A stretch of 64,000 bases of DNA from Frischella perrara (lineage in GTDB: Bacteria > Pseudomonadota > Gammaproteobacteria > Enterobacterales > Orbaceae): contig NZ_CP009056.1 of assembly GCF_000807275.1 (NCBI RefSeq), positions 1,365,192 to 1,429,191 of the forward strand. The letters run 5' to 3'. How positions within the stretch are numbered: position 1 is the first letter of the stretch; each line of letters starts with the position of its first letter. Positions 39,114 through 48,095 of this stretch are shown here, piece after piece. The notes beneath the pieces were generated by a model that was given only the letters and a program-made list of their open reading frames with translations, searched no databases and was not told the origin of the DNA. The position numbers and the translations under genes are program-made.

Positions 39114-39794
39114 TTACATTCCTCGCAATACTTGACTAAAGAAAGGTTTATTTGATGCGACAGCATCGGCAAAGCGTGTCGGTTCGGGCAATCGATATCC
39201 CTTCAAACATTTAATGACCCAATCTAATGCTGTTTGATAACTGACACGATGACCCGGCGAAATGAACAAAGGATTACAACGTAATTTACTGCGTAAGACC
39301 CAGCCTATTTGTTGTTCCCCATGTTTATCCCACAGTTTTTCATATGACAAAGGTTTACTATCAGGATCGGTATATTGCCCATAAAGGCGTTTTTTGGCGA
39401 CACCAATAGTTGGTATATTTAATAATAGGCCAAGATGACTGGCTATACCAACGCCTCTAGGATGTGCGATTCCTTGTCCATCTACCAGTAACAAATCCGG
39501 TTTTTGTGATATTTGCTGCCACGCTTCTTCTAACGCTGGATATTCACGAAAAGATAAATAACCTGGAATATAAGGAAATTCTGTTTTAACTTTCGCTACT
39601 TTATACTCAACTAATCTAAGATCTGGATAAGATAAAACAACGATAGCCGCTCGGGTTATCTCTCCTCCATTTTCAAACCCAACATCTGTGCCACCAATGA
39701 ATTTTGGTATTGTGAAATCAAGCTTATCTTGAATGATGATTGATTCAGCATATTCAAGCTGTTGTTGTTTTAATTGTGCCAAATTGATAGACAT
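39114..39794 (-). CDS. nfi: Endonuclease V (deoxyinosine repair)
   Basis: Cleaves DNA one nucleotide 3' of deoxyinosine. It has 226 residues (E. coli 223). Catalytic Asp 37 is in [12 protein letters not shown], followed by [14 protein letters not shown] with Glu, [13 protein letters not shown] with Asp, TIGVAKKRL, and a C-terminal [14 protein letters not shown]. It begins opposite yigZ and ends one base before trmN6. Confidence 0.97.
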   Translation of the reverse strand: MSINLAQLKQQQLEYAESIIIQDKLDFTIPKFIGGTDVGFENGGEITRAAIVVLSYPDLRLVEYKVAKVKTEFPYIPGYLSFREYPALEEAWQQISQKPDLLLVDGQGIAHPRGVGIASHLGLLLNIPTIGVAKKRLYGQYTDPDSKPLSYEKLWDKHGEQQIGWVLRSKLRCNPLFISPGHRVSYQTALDWVIKCLKGYRLPEPTRFADAVASNKPFFSQVLRGM

Positions 39795-39847
39795 TTTTCA
39801 TAGGTATCGTATTATTGAAGCGTTTTACTATTTTAGCAGATTATTCA

Positions 39848-40444
39848 ATGGCATTTACATTAATTACACCCTATTGCATCACTGAAGAAATAAAAAAGAG
39901 TCGCTTTGTTGTTAATGCTTCTCCTATAAAATCGATTCACGAAGCGAATGAGTTTATTGAATTGGTCAGCGATCAAGCTGCAACACATAATTGCTGGGCA
40001 TGGAAACTGGGGCATCAATATCGATTTAATGATGATGGTGAACCCTCTAGTACTGCCGGACGCCCTATTCTGGCAGCAATTGAAGGGCAAAATTGTGATC
40101 AGGTTATTATTGTTGTTACCCGTTATTTTGGTGGGATAAAATTGGGCACCGGTGGACTAATAAGAGCTTACGGTGGTAGTGCAAGCCATTGTTTGCAGCA
40201 GGCTGAATTACAGCCGATTATTGAACGTATAAAGTGTCATTTTTCTTGTTTATATGCACAATGGCCAATTCTGGAGAGCAAACTTAGAGAAATAAACGCA
40301 ATTATTGAAACACAAGATTTTGATGCCAATGGTCCCAAACTGATGATTGCCATAACTGAAGATAAGTTTGAATATTTCAATCAATTATTAATAAATCTAA
40401 CTCGAGGAAAAGAGCAATTAAATATCATAAATACAAATAATTAA
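39848..40444 (+). CDS. yigZ: IMPACT-family protein YigZ
   Basis: About 198 residues from the ATG at 39848. The frame is open back to a TTG at 39815, but MAFTLITPYCITEEIKKSRF is where family members begin; the ribosome site is weak. The N-terminal UPF0029/IMPACT domain shows KSRFVVNASPI, HNCWAWKLG, DDGEPSSTAGRPIL and VVTRYFGGIKLGTGGLIRAY, all diagnostic. A DUF1949 domain follows. The molecular function is not settled; eukaryotic IMPACT acts on translation control. It is divergent from nfi. Confidence 0.92.
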   Translation: MAFTLITPYCITEEIKKSRFVVNASPIKSIHEANEFIELVSDQAATHNCWAWKLGHQYRFNDDGEPSSTAGRPILAAIEGQNCDQVIIVVTRYFGGIKLGTGGLIRAYGGSASHCLQQAELQPIIERIKCHFSCLYAQWPILESKLREINAIIETQDFDANGPKLMIAITEDKFEYFNQLLINLTRGKEQLNIINTNN

Positions 40445-40517
40445 TTATTGTAATTTAAGGTTTTCTTAATTTTCGATTGATAGACTCCATTAAACTTTTA
40501 TTAATGGAATATCAAAT

Positions 40518-42218
40518 ATGAAAAATACGAAAATAACTAATTGTATAGCCATACTCTGGCAATTTCTATTTTTTGCTTACTTTTCGTGTGGTTTACAATT
40601 GGTTTTAGTACTCACAAGACATAGTATGATTGGAGGATTACGTGATTCTCTCATTTATTCACTACTTTATTTAATTCCAGGAATATTATTTCCCAAATAT
40701 ACCAAAAAAATAGCTGCCATGGTAGGTTGTATATTATGGATAGCCTCCTTAATTCCAATTGGATATTTCTACATTTACAGACAAGAATTTTCTCAAAGCG
40801 TATTTTTTGTTATGTCGGAATCAAATTGGCGTGAATCCTCTGAATATTTACAACAATATTTCAGCATCAGCTGTTTAATTGTATTGATCATATACAGTAT
40901 CATTGCCTATTTGCTATGGAAATGTATTCGTCCTATTAAGTTCAAACTGACTAACAAATTAATCGCTTGTTTTTTGATTATTTGTCTAGCATTTATATGG
41001 CCTTTTGTTAATTGTTTAATTTTAAAACAAAAAAACCTTGCCGGTAGTACCAAATATATTATGTCAAAAATGGAAACTACAGTACCTTGGCAATTGTTAA
41101 TCAGCTTTAATAAATACCATCAGCAATTATCAAATATGCAAACACTGTTAAAACAATATGAATTAGTGCCACCCATTCTGAATTTAAAAGATAAAAATGG
41201 TGACCAACCAAGAACGTTAGTATTGGTAATAGGTGAGTCGACCACTAAAACACGTATGAGCTTATATGGTTATGAACGAAATACTACACCTTTACTCGAT
41301 AAACGTTTTAAAGAGGATCCTAACTTTATCAGATTCAATGATGTCATTACTCCCAGACCTTATACTATTGAAGTATTAGAACAAGTTTTAACATTTGCTG
41401 ATCAACATCATCCCGATCTTTATTCACAATCACCTTCAATCATCCAGATTATGAAACAAGCTGGTTATAAAACCTATTGGATTACAAATCAGCAAACGAT
41501 GACAAGACGAAATACCATGCTGACTATGTTTTCCCAACAAGCAGATGAACAGTTCTATCTTAATAACGATCGTAATCAAAATTCTAGCCAATATGATGAA
41601 GTTGTATTTACGCCATTTCAACAAGTACTACAAGAACCAAACGATAAGAAGTTTATTATTATCCATCTTTTAGGTACTCACATGAATTATCGTTATCGTT
41701 TTCCAAAACAATATGATCTCTTTAAAACAATACCAACTAATTCTGACTTTAAATTAGATGATCGAGAATTGGAGCTTTACAATAATTATGATAATGCAGA
41801 ACGATATAACGATTTTGTTGTTAATCAACTGATTGATATCTTTTCAAAAAATAACTCAAATGGTTTTTTACTTTATTTTTCTGATCACGGAGAAGATGTA
41901 TTCGAAAGTCCTTCACATAAAATTTTAGGACGAAATGAAAAAGCACCGACTAAACCAATGTATACCATACCATTTTTACTTTGGTTATCACCTCAATGGC
42001 AGGAACAACACAACATAAATTATAAACAATACGTTGATCGAAAATATAGTACTGCTGATTTTATTCATACTTGGTCAGATCTCGCAGGATTAGAATATGA
42101 TCTTTACGATGCAAGTAAAAGTCTTGTCAATCCTTCATTTATTAAAACACCACGTTGGATAGGTGACCCTTATATCAAAAATGGGTTAAGTGATTTTGAT
42201 AAACGATTTGCTAAATAG
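40518..42218 (+). CDS. cptA: Phosphoethanolamine transferase CptA
   Basis: Inner-membrane enzyme that transfers phosphoethanolamine to the lipopolysaccharide core heptose. It has 566 residues: about five N-terminal helices (to about 180), then a periplasmic sulfatase-fold domain with the nucleophile Thr in VIGESTTKTRMSLYGY, EVLEQVLTFA, WITNQQTMTRRNTMLT, LGTHMNYRYRFP and the metal site FSDHGEDV. The block WSDLAGLEYDLYDASKSLVNP and RWIGDPY near the end point to CptA rather than EptA/EptB. Such modification can alter sensitivity to cationic peptides. Confidence 0.9.
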   Translation: MKNTKITNCIAILWQFLFFAYFSCGLQLVLVLTRHSMIGGLRDSLIYSLLYLIPGILFPKYTKKIAAMVGCILWIASLIPIGYFYIYRQEFSQSVFFVMSESNWRESSEYLQQYFSISCLIVLIIYSIIAYLLWKCIRPIKFKLTNKLIACFLIICLAFIWPFVNCLILKQKNLAGSTKYIMSKMETTVPWQLLISFNKYHQQLSNMQTLLKQYELVPPILNLKDKNGDQPRTLVLVIGESTTKTRMSLYGYERNTTPLLDKRFKEDPNFIRFNDVITPRPYTIEVLEQVLTFADQHHPDLYSQSPSIIQIMKQAGYKTYWITNQQTMTRRNTMLTMFSQQADEQFYLNNDRNQNSSQYDEVVFTPFQQVLQEPNDKKFIIIHLLGTHMNYRYRFPKQYDLFKTIPTNSDFKLDDRELELYNNYDNAERYNDFVVNQLIDIFSKNNSNGFLLYFSDHGEDVFESPSHKILGRNEKAPTKPMYTIPFLLWLSPQWQEQHNINYKQYVDRKYSTADFIHTWSDLAGLEYDLYDASKSLVNPSFIKTPRWIGDPYIKNGLSDFDKRFAK

Positions 42219-42290
42219 ATATTTTAGAAATACCATTTTTATAATGATTCTCAATCAATATATATCAAAATACATTTAGATATATATTGA

Positions 42291-43130
42291 TTATTTTTTA
42301 ATAAACCAGATGTCTTTAGCGGCCAACAATAGACCTATTATTAAACCCATCAAATGCGCTGTATTTGCAATTGATCCTAACCAACCAAGATAACCTGCAA
42401 CTAACCAGATTAAGGCAAAAAACATCATTGTTCTATCAAAGCGTATTGGTGAGGATTTTACTTTTTCACCATATAACCAAACATAACCCATTAATGCATA
42501 TACGACCCCAGACAATCCACCAAAACTTGGTCCCGATATAATACCTGTTGCATAATTAGATAATATTCCCGCAAATAACAACAATTCAAGTAGCTTAAAA
42601 GTTCCTCGATTTTTTTCAATCATGCCACCTAAATACCACCACCACATAAGATTTGAAACAATATGAATTAGAGAGAAATGAATCAATGCTGGGGTAAAGT
42701 AGCGCCAAATTTCATAAAAATGCCCTACTGTCGGATAGCCAATATAATCCAATATTTGATAAGGACCCATAATAGTATATAAAACAAATACTAAGACACA
42801 AATCAACGTGATTGAAGTGGTTAGCTTCCCGGCTGAAATAATTTTAGGTAAACCTAAATTCAATCTTATGCTTTGTTTTTCTTTAAAATGTGATCCTATC
42901 TGCCAACTAGCATTACTATATTGTGGATCAAAAGGATTTTTAAGATATGAAATAAGTTCTGATTTAACTAACGCAATAGTTTGTTCATCTTCACTATCTA
43001 TGAATAATTGACTATTTCCTTCTATATCTAATTCAATATGCATTGCAATACCTTTTGTTTTCATATAATCAACAAAAGTTTGCGCATATTGTGCTTGTTT
43101 AAATGACATTAAATACATATTCATTACCAT
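42291..43130 (-). CDS. glpG: Rhomboid intramembrane serine protease GlpG
   Basis: Cleaves membrane proteins within their transmembrane helices. It has 279 residues: an N-terminal cytoplasmic domain (about 1-90), then six helices. Catalytic Ser 207 lies in FGGLSGVVYALMGYVW and His 259 in NTAHLMGLIIG; oxyanion residues are in HFSLIHIVSNLMWWWYLGG. Several ATG codons (43130, 43124, 43118, 43109) compete and none has a clear ribosome site. E. coli glpG sits with glpE and glpR; here it stands alone. Confidence 0.93.
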   Translation of the reverse strand: MVMNMYLMSFKQAQYAQTFVDYMKTKGIAMHIELDIEGNSQLFIDSEDEQTIALVKSELISYLKNPFDPQYSNASWQIGSHFKEKQSIRLNLGLPKIISAGKLTTSITLICVLVFVLYTIMGPYQILDYIGYPTVGHFYEIWRYFTPALIHFSLIHIVSNLMWWWYLGGMIEKNRGTFKLLELLLFAGILSNYATGIISGPSFGGLSGVVYALMGYVWLYGEKVKSSPIRFDRTMMFFALIWLVAGYLGWLGSIANTAHLMGLIIGLLLAAKDIWFIKK

Positions 43131-43284
43131 ATTTTATTGAAAACAATAATTCAGCCTAATACTAAAGTATAACAAATCGAATAAATATAAAATTAAACTA
43201 ACCTTTCGATTCCAATAATTTTAAAAAACATAACAAAACAACGTATAATTTATTAGAAACTGGCTTATTACGGTTACTAGTTAA

Positions 43285-43785
43285 ATGAGAAAATATAATA
43301 CACGATTTTGGATAGTAGCTCTTCTTTTTGTATCCTTTAATTTATTTGCTGAATATCCGGCAACCGTTATTCGAGTCATTGATGGTGACACGGTTGTAGT
43401 AATAACCGAACAAAAAAAGAAAACTCGTATCCGTTTAATTGATATTGATGCACCAGAATTAGGTCAACCTTTTGCAAAGAAATCTAGACAACATCTTTCA
43501 TCACTTATTGCAAATAAAAAAGTAATAATACAAGAAAGCGGTAAAGACACTTACAATCGGAAATTAGCAACAATATTTTATTGTGAAGATAATATCAATG
43601 AATTAATGGTTAAAGAGGGCTATGCGTGGGCTTATCGTTACAATAACATAGCTTCTAATCCTAAAATGGTAAAATTTGAAAGGCAAGCAAAGCAAAAGAA
43701 GTTGGGTCTTTGGCAAGATAAAAAACCGATAGAACCCTGGAAATATCGACAAATTCAAAAAAACTTACATAATTTTATTAAATAA
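43285..43785 (+). CDS. Secreted staphylococcal-nuclease-like (SNase) endonuclease
   Basis: A 166-residue thermonuclease-family protein, exported by a signal peptide (about 1-22, cut after NLFA). The catalytic set is intact: IRVIDGDTVVV (Asp), TRIRLIDIDAPEL (Arg, Asp), an Arg in NRKLATIF, and the C-terminal GLWQDKKPIEPWKYR. The family degrades DNA and RNA with calcium; a periplasmic or extracellular nutritional or defensive role is likely. It is a single gene divergent from glpG. Confidence 0.88.
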   Translation: MRKYNTRFWIVALLFVSFNLFAEYPATVIRVIDGDTVVVITEQKKKTRIRLIDIDAPELGQPFAKKSRQHLSSLIANKKVIIQESGKDTYNRKLATIFYCEDNINELMVKEGYAWAYRYNNIASNPKMVKFERQAKQKKLGLWQDKKPIEPWKYRQIQKNLHNFIK

Positions 43786-43915
43786 AATGTTTACCTAATA
43801 ACATTCATTGAACAAATTAAATTGAATAACAATGATAAGTAAAAACAAGAGTTAAAAACTTAAATTAAAATGGAATAATGTGATAAGAAAGGATTAATAT
43901 CAGTCTTTACATTAT

Positions 43916-43937
43916 GCAATACCCAAAGGGGTATTGC
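43916..43937. repeat. Hairpin between the nuclease and cold-shock genes
   Basis: GCAATACCC / GGGTATTGC (nine base pairs, loop AAAG), 130 bases after the nuclease stop. There is no T run on either strand, so the terminator role is doubtful. Confidence 0.5.
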
Positions 43938-43969
43938 AAATAACAGAAGATTCACTGGAATCAAAGTTT

Positions 43970-44009
43970 TAAAATCTAAAAAAACATCATTAATTTTTTG
44001 TAGATTTTA
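43970..44009 (-). terminator. Terminator-like hairpin after the cold-shock gene
   Basis: TAAAATCTA (43970-43978) pairs with TAGATTTTA (44001-44009), and the inner A and T runs extend the stem. It begins 13 bases beyond the cold-shock stop codon on the minus strand. Confidence 0.5.
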
Positions 44010-44021
44010 AGACTATTATGC

Positions 44022-44231
44022 TTAGATTACTCTAACATCTGCAGCAGCTGGACCACGAGCACTGTCTTGAATTGAAAACTCAACGTTTTGACCTTCCGCT
44101 AAGGTTTTAAAACCATCATTTACGATTGCAGAAAAGTGAACAAAAACATCTTTGCTACCATCAACAGGAGTAATAAATCCAAAACCTTTACTTTCGTTAA
44201 ACCATTTTACTTGGCCAGTTTTTTTAGTCAT
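44022..44231 (-). CDS. Cold-shock protein, CspA/CspE type
   Basis: A 69-residue OB-fold RNA chaperone. RNP1 KGFGFI and RNP2 VFVHF are both intact, with [14 protein letters not shown] at the N-terminus and GPAAADVRV at the end. It melts secondary structure in mRNA and can act as an antiterminator. It is closest in form to CspE/CspC, but paralogues cannot be told apart by eye. An AGGA ribosome site precedes the ATG, and a long leader lies upstream. Confidence 0.93.
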   Translation of the reverse strand: MTKKTGQVKWFNESKGFGFITPVDGSKDVFVHFSAIVNDGFKTLAEGQNVEFSIQDSARGPAAADVRVI

Positions 44232-45024
44232 CTAAAAATATCCTAAATATATAAACAAAATAAAACACATAGTTAATCTATGTGGATCAACATATAACTT
44301 ACAAATCTTATTTATAACGCTAGAAAGAAGCTAAAGCTGAAGAAAACTAACACGGTTTGGCAAGTAAACTATTAACGACTTATATTCAAATTCTAATGCT
44401 TTAATAGAGCTGCATGTTGTATGCATGCCCATATTAACGCATATTACCTTACATATAGCAAGCTTATTTTGAATTTTTTTCTTAATGATAATTTTACAAA
44501 AACTAGATAAAAAAATATTATAATTAAGATTGAAGCTCTCTCTTTTTAGAATAAGACTCTATTACTTTCATAAAATCAAACTGTTGAATAATTTTCCCTA
44601 TTTGTAATTTGTTTTATTCATGAGTAAATTCAATATAATCGTCACACCTTCAACCATTTATAATATTGTTGTTATTGCTGGCACAGTTTCACTTAGATGA
44701 CACTAGAGAAACAACGATAGGATTTTTGGCAAATTATGTGAACTTATATACTTTTACTGGATAATGTATACTATTCAAGTTATTGAAGACAGAATCAGTG
44801 TTTAAGTAACGCAATAAAAGTGTATTTTTTATCAAATTCATAGAACTGTAATTTGATTAAGAACCAAAATATGTTTCTACTTAAATTGCGTTACATTACT
44901 TAATTTTTAAAACGAAGAAATTAAACTTAAAACTAGCTGAAGAGAAAATGCATTACAATGCGATAATACCAAAATTCAAATTCAGCGTTCTTTAGCTAAT
45001 AATTTTTTGTTTAATTGCTGTAAT
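44232..45024. other. Gene-free region upstream of the cold-shock gene
   Basis: About 790 bases. The part next to the gene may be a long 5' leader as in other csp genes: a TTGCTA/TAATAT pair (around 44435-44460 on the minus strand, spacing slightly long) would give a leader of about 190 bases that starts with a GCATG/CATGC hairpin. The rest holds no convincing ORF; a 26-codon fragment (44620-44700, plus) is too short to call. Confidence 0.4.
44806..44894. repeat. Ten-base inverted repeat pair with 69-base spacer
   Basis: GTAACGCAAT (44806-44815) and its exact complement ATTGCGTTAC (44885-44894) frame an AT-rich 69-base segment. It could be the ends of a miniature element or a structured RNA. 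No target duplication could be recognised. Confidence 0.4.
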
Positions 45025-46158
45025 TCAAATTTCCTTAGGCCAATGCCCGGTTGTTTCACATAGCCACTTTAAGACTCGTTTGCTATAGGAACGATCATTA
45101 AAATATGCAATTAGCGAATAAATTAATAACGTCAATGGAGGATAAATAATCTTTAATCCTATTAACCCTAATAGCATAATACCATTAGTTGGAGACCAAC
45201 CATCAAAAATTCCATATGCTATTGCTAGTAAAAACAATACGTTATAGGAAGGATCGAGATACCAATGACGTAGTAAAATTTTTGCTTTTCTTCTACTTAT
45301 CCAAATACAGTGACTAATTAGGTAACTTGAACCATCGCTATGATTAACAATACCTCGGATTTTATTTTTTTCCAATACTAAGCTGAGTCTATCTTTAGAG
45401 GCAATAAAGGTCGGGTGGTTAATGTTATAAATAACAGGTACAAGAAAGTTAGATAAAACGAGGCTAGACTCTTTTATTGTAAAAGAACTGGCATTGAAAT
45501 TAAATGATATTTCCTGCCAAACATTTACTTTTATAGATGATGATGATGATGTTGATGATTTTTTCATTTTGCTAGTAACATTAGTAGCAATTCCTTCATA
45601 AATAGGTAAGTCTGTTACTGCACAACATAAGGGTTGGCGTTCTTCTAAAAGCGAATTCTTCATAAACCCAAAATCACCGCCTTTTAATCTAAAATATTGC
45701 TTACGTAAAAAAATTTGTTTAGGTAAAAATAAATTTATTAAATTAAATAAATTTAGACAAATGTACCCTGCTATCATTAAAAACAGAAAACCATTCAATA
45801 TTAGTGATATGATATCTATATTTAGCCAAACAAATAACAGCCCTAAAAATGCTAAAACTAGCATAATTAACATAAGACGATATGGCATATCATAATTAAA
45901 TTTATCCTTAATTGCCAAATCACCTTTAGATGAAACTAGCCAATGAAGCCAATAAGTACCATCATCAAGCTCATGAGAACCGACATGGATAACATCATCT
46001 TTTTTTAATTCATCTAAAACCTTTACATCAATAAATTGATTTCGATAAAAAAAATAGACCTCTTTATTGGTAATAATACGACAACAAATCTTACCTGAAT
46101 CTAAAAACCGGTCATATCGATTAAATTTTGCAGTAATAAATTGACAATTATTTTTCAT
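45025..46158 (-). CDS. Unknown integral membrane protein with four predicted helices
   Basis: A 377-residue protein I cannot place in a family. The first 90 residues are soluble and beta-rich (ICCRIITNKEVYFFYRNQ, IDVKVLDELKKDDVIHVGSHELDDGTYWLHWL), then come two adjacent helices (about 93-145), a soluble domain (about 150-300) with a serine run SSTSSSSS and many strands, and two more helices (about 305-360). The shape recalls small OB- or GIDE-like membrane proteins but no catalytic motif is visible. It is alone on the minus strand in an accessory zone, 870 bases from its next neighbour. A toxin-immunity or envelope role is possible but unsupported. Confidence 0.6.
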   Translation of the reverse strand: MKNNCQFITAKFNRYDRFLDSGKICCRIITNKEVYFFYRNQFIDVKVLDELKKDDVIHVGSHELDDGTYWLHWLVSSKGDLAIKDKFNYDMPYRLMLIMLVLAFLGLLFVWLNIDIISLILNGFLFLMIAGYICLNLFNLINLFLPKQIFLRKQYFRLKGGDFGFMKNSLLEERQPLCCAVTDLPIYEGIATNVTSKMKKSSTSSSSSIKVNVWQEISFNFNASSFTIKESSLVLSNFLVPVIYNINHPTFIASKDRLSLVLEKNKIRGIVNHSDGSSYLISHCIWISRRKAKILLRHWYLDPSYNVLFLLAIAYGIFDGWSPTNGIMLLGLIGLKIIYPPLTLLIYSLIAYFNDRSYSKRVLKWLCETTGHWPKEI

Positions 46159-46577
46159 ATTTCTCTTTTTTAAATTTTATTATTTTATTTTGTAATCTAA
46201 TTATTTATTTAGTTAATTATTAATAACCGTGACATTATTTCATTTTACAATGAAAATATTTCAAATATTTTACTATTTTAACAGATTAACAATCATGTAA
46301 ATGTAAATAATATTACTACACAACTTAAAAGAGGGGAAATGAAAAAATAGACAAGAAAATCTGGTTACGATATTTTAAAGAAAAATAACAATTAATATCA
46401 AGTTTGATAAGTGAACAGTATTTTCTACAAGACATCTATCATCATTTACAGCGTAATGAAAAGCTGAAAACATGATTATTTAATTTTTATAAAATAATTT
46501 GAAGCAGGCATTATGAATTAATCAATAGTGCATTAAAATCAGAAAAGAAGATATAAAAAAATAAATAGTTATTTTAT

Positions 46578-46790
46578 TTACTCAATACCATGATTCAATT
46601 TATTAGCAATCCACACTCTTAGTTTTTTATTCAACGTTCTTGATGATAAAACCCAAATCCCTTTAGTTTCACACGGAACTGTTACAGATATAAAATAGCG
46701 TTGATTGGGGGAAATGTCGTTATGTAAATCTACATGCTGATTATAATCAAATTCGAAAAGAATTGTTAAACTATTATTGGATGATAAAAA
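46578..46790 (-). pseudogene. C-terminal fragment of an unknown gene
   Basis: A stop-to-stop frame of 70 residues on the minus strand with no start codon. It reads FEFDYNQHVDLHNDISPNQ, then RYFISVTVPCETKGIWVLSS and LRVWIANKLNH before TAA. The balanced composition and alternating strand pattern look like real protein, unlike the AT-rich surroundings. The family is unknown; the upstream part is lost or frameshifted. Confidence 0.4.
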
Positions 46791-46922
46791 TCAGTTTATC
46801 GATCATTCGCAATGTTTAATCTGGTATGTAACGGCACAAGCGATTATTTAAATGCATATGCATTATTATAATTAGTTGTTATAACTTTTAGTTTTAATAA
46901 TGTTTAGAATCTGATACTAAAT

Positions 46923-46952
46923 AAAAAGCCATTCTTGTGGAATGGCTTTTTT
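46923..46952 (-). terminator. Terminator of the nuclease-ATPase two-gene unit
   Basis: A 12-base-pair stem AAAAAGCCATTC / GAATGGCTTTTT (46923-46934, 46940-46951), T-rich on both strands, about 100 bases after the stop at 47055. It can also stop plus-strand transcripts. Confidence 0.8.
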
Positions 46953-47054
46953 ATATTGATGAAAGTTAACAATTGAGAAAGATATACACCTACTCAAGAG
47001 TCATATGATATATAACATTTTTAAAAGTAAATAAATTATATTTTATTTAAAAAT

Positions 47055-48095
47055 TTATACCTCTATTTTTCTTGAACGGATCAAATGTTCTCTAAGATAG
47101 TAGGCTCTAGCGGACCCCGTTTCAATCACTCCATTTAGTAATATCATACATGAATTAAACATTTCTTTAGGTAATGAACCAAGATTTTCAACTTGTAAAT
47201 AATGCTGGATAGACATTTCAAGGTAATAAGCTGTATTCAGCCGTTTTGAAATTATTGATGAATTCTTATCAAAATAATTAGCAAGAATAGAAATACCTTT
47301 ATTGAAAAATAATGTTGGGAAATAATGAATCAATGAAGCTAAGCCTTCAAAAACATAGCTATTACTCGCCGTCTCTTCTGCAAATTGCAGTATTGCGTTA
47401 GCTCCCCCAGAAATATAGCGGGATTCATCAATATGCCCTTGCCATTTTCTTCCTGAATAAAGCATATCTTTTAATAGGAGAACACTGTCCGTTTCAATCC
47501 CAGAATAACGCACATTCATTTCGGTTTGAGCTAGTTTTTTAACATCAGGAGCTAACATATTCCAAAGCAACCATATAGACTGAGGTTCGTTTTTTCGTTC
47601 CATTTCCGCTTCAAAACTAACTTTTACTGAATACATAAAAGCAGGGGCTTTCTGGCAAGCTTCAATTAATAAACTCTTATAAGGGTGAAAATTCTTATTT
47701 CTTAAAAAAACAATATGTTCAATAAAACACTCTTCTATTTCTCGTTTTATTTCATGATGTAATTCTTTATCTGAATCCTGATCTGAGAAGTGACTTTTAT
47801 ATTTATATTCATTTTCAAATAAAATATTTATTAGTTTCTCTATCAAAAGAATATGATTTTGTTCCTCTGAGCCTAAAGGAACGATAAACATTGCAACAGA
47901 AATAAACCATGGTAGATGACTTGAAAGTTCAACATCATCAAGGATTGGCTGATATTTTCCTTGAATTAAATTCTGTCGAAAAGTTCGAATTAAATTCTCC
48001 CAATTTTTTATGGCTTCATCCAATTCATGTTTTTTTATATAATAAAATCTCCAAGCTTTACAATTTTCCTTCATAAATTTAGGAAACTCTATCAT
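47055..48095 (-). CDS. Helical partner protein of the STAND-nuclease gene, unknown function
   Basis: A 346-residue protein I do not recognise. It is predicted to be almost entirely alpha-helical, with many aromatic and charged residues (CKAWRFYYIKKHELDEAIKNW, LASLIHYFPTLFFNKG, LREHLIRSRKIEV), no signal peptide, no membrane segment and no catalytic motif. It starts within the stop codon of the 1359-residue ATPase gene (ATGA overlap, 48092-48095), so the two are translated together and probably work together, for instance as regulator, inhibitor or sensor adaptor. A strong terminator follows. Confidence 0.7.
   Translation of the reverse strand: MIEFPKFMKENCKAWRFYYIKKHELDEAIKNWENLIRTFRQNLIQGKYQPILDDVELSSHLPWFISVAMFIVPLGSEEQNHILLIEKLINILFENEYKYKSHFSDQDSDKELHHEIKREIEECFIEHIVFLRNKNFHPYKSLLIEACQKAPAFMYSVKVSFEAEMERKNEPQSIWLLWNMLAPDVKKLAQTEMNVRYSGIETDSVLLLKDMLYSGRKWQGHIDESRYISGGANAILQFAEETASNSYVFEGLASLIHYFPTLFFNKGISILANYFDKNSSIISKRLNTAYYLEMSIQHYLQVENLGSLPKEMFNSCMILLNGVIETGSARAYYLREHLIRSRKIEV

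Larger units (their letters stand above)
46159..47054. other. Non-coding region with gene debris
   Basis: About 900 bases containing broken coding remnants: 46386-46472 plus (27 codons, ending LQDIYHHLQRNEKLKT) and the larger minus fragment at 46578-46790, followed by a good terminator. No complete gene is visible. Confidence 0.5.

Noticed and set aside
39113-39172. Upstream ATG start for trmN6 overlapping nfi
   Set aside because: A GTG with a good ribosome site lies at 39112, directly after the nfi stop, and the extra residues are translated from nfi sequence in another frame.
43916-43937. GCAATACCC hairpin as terminator of the nuclease gene
   Set aside because: It lies 130 bases downstream and lacks a T run on either strand, so I listed it only as a repeat.
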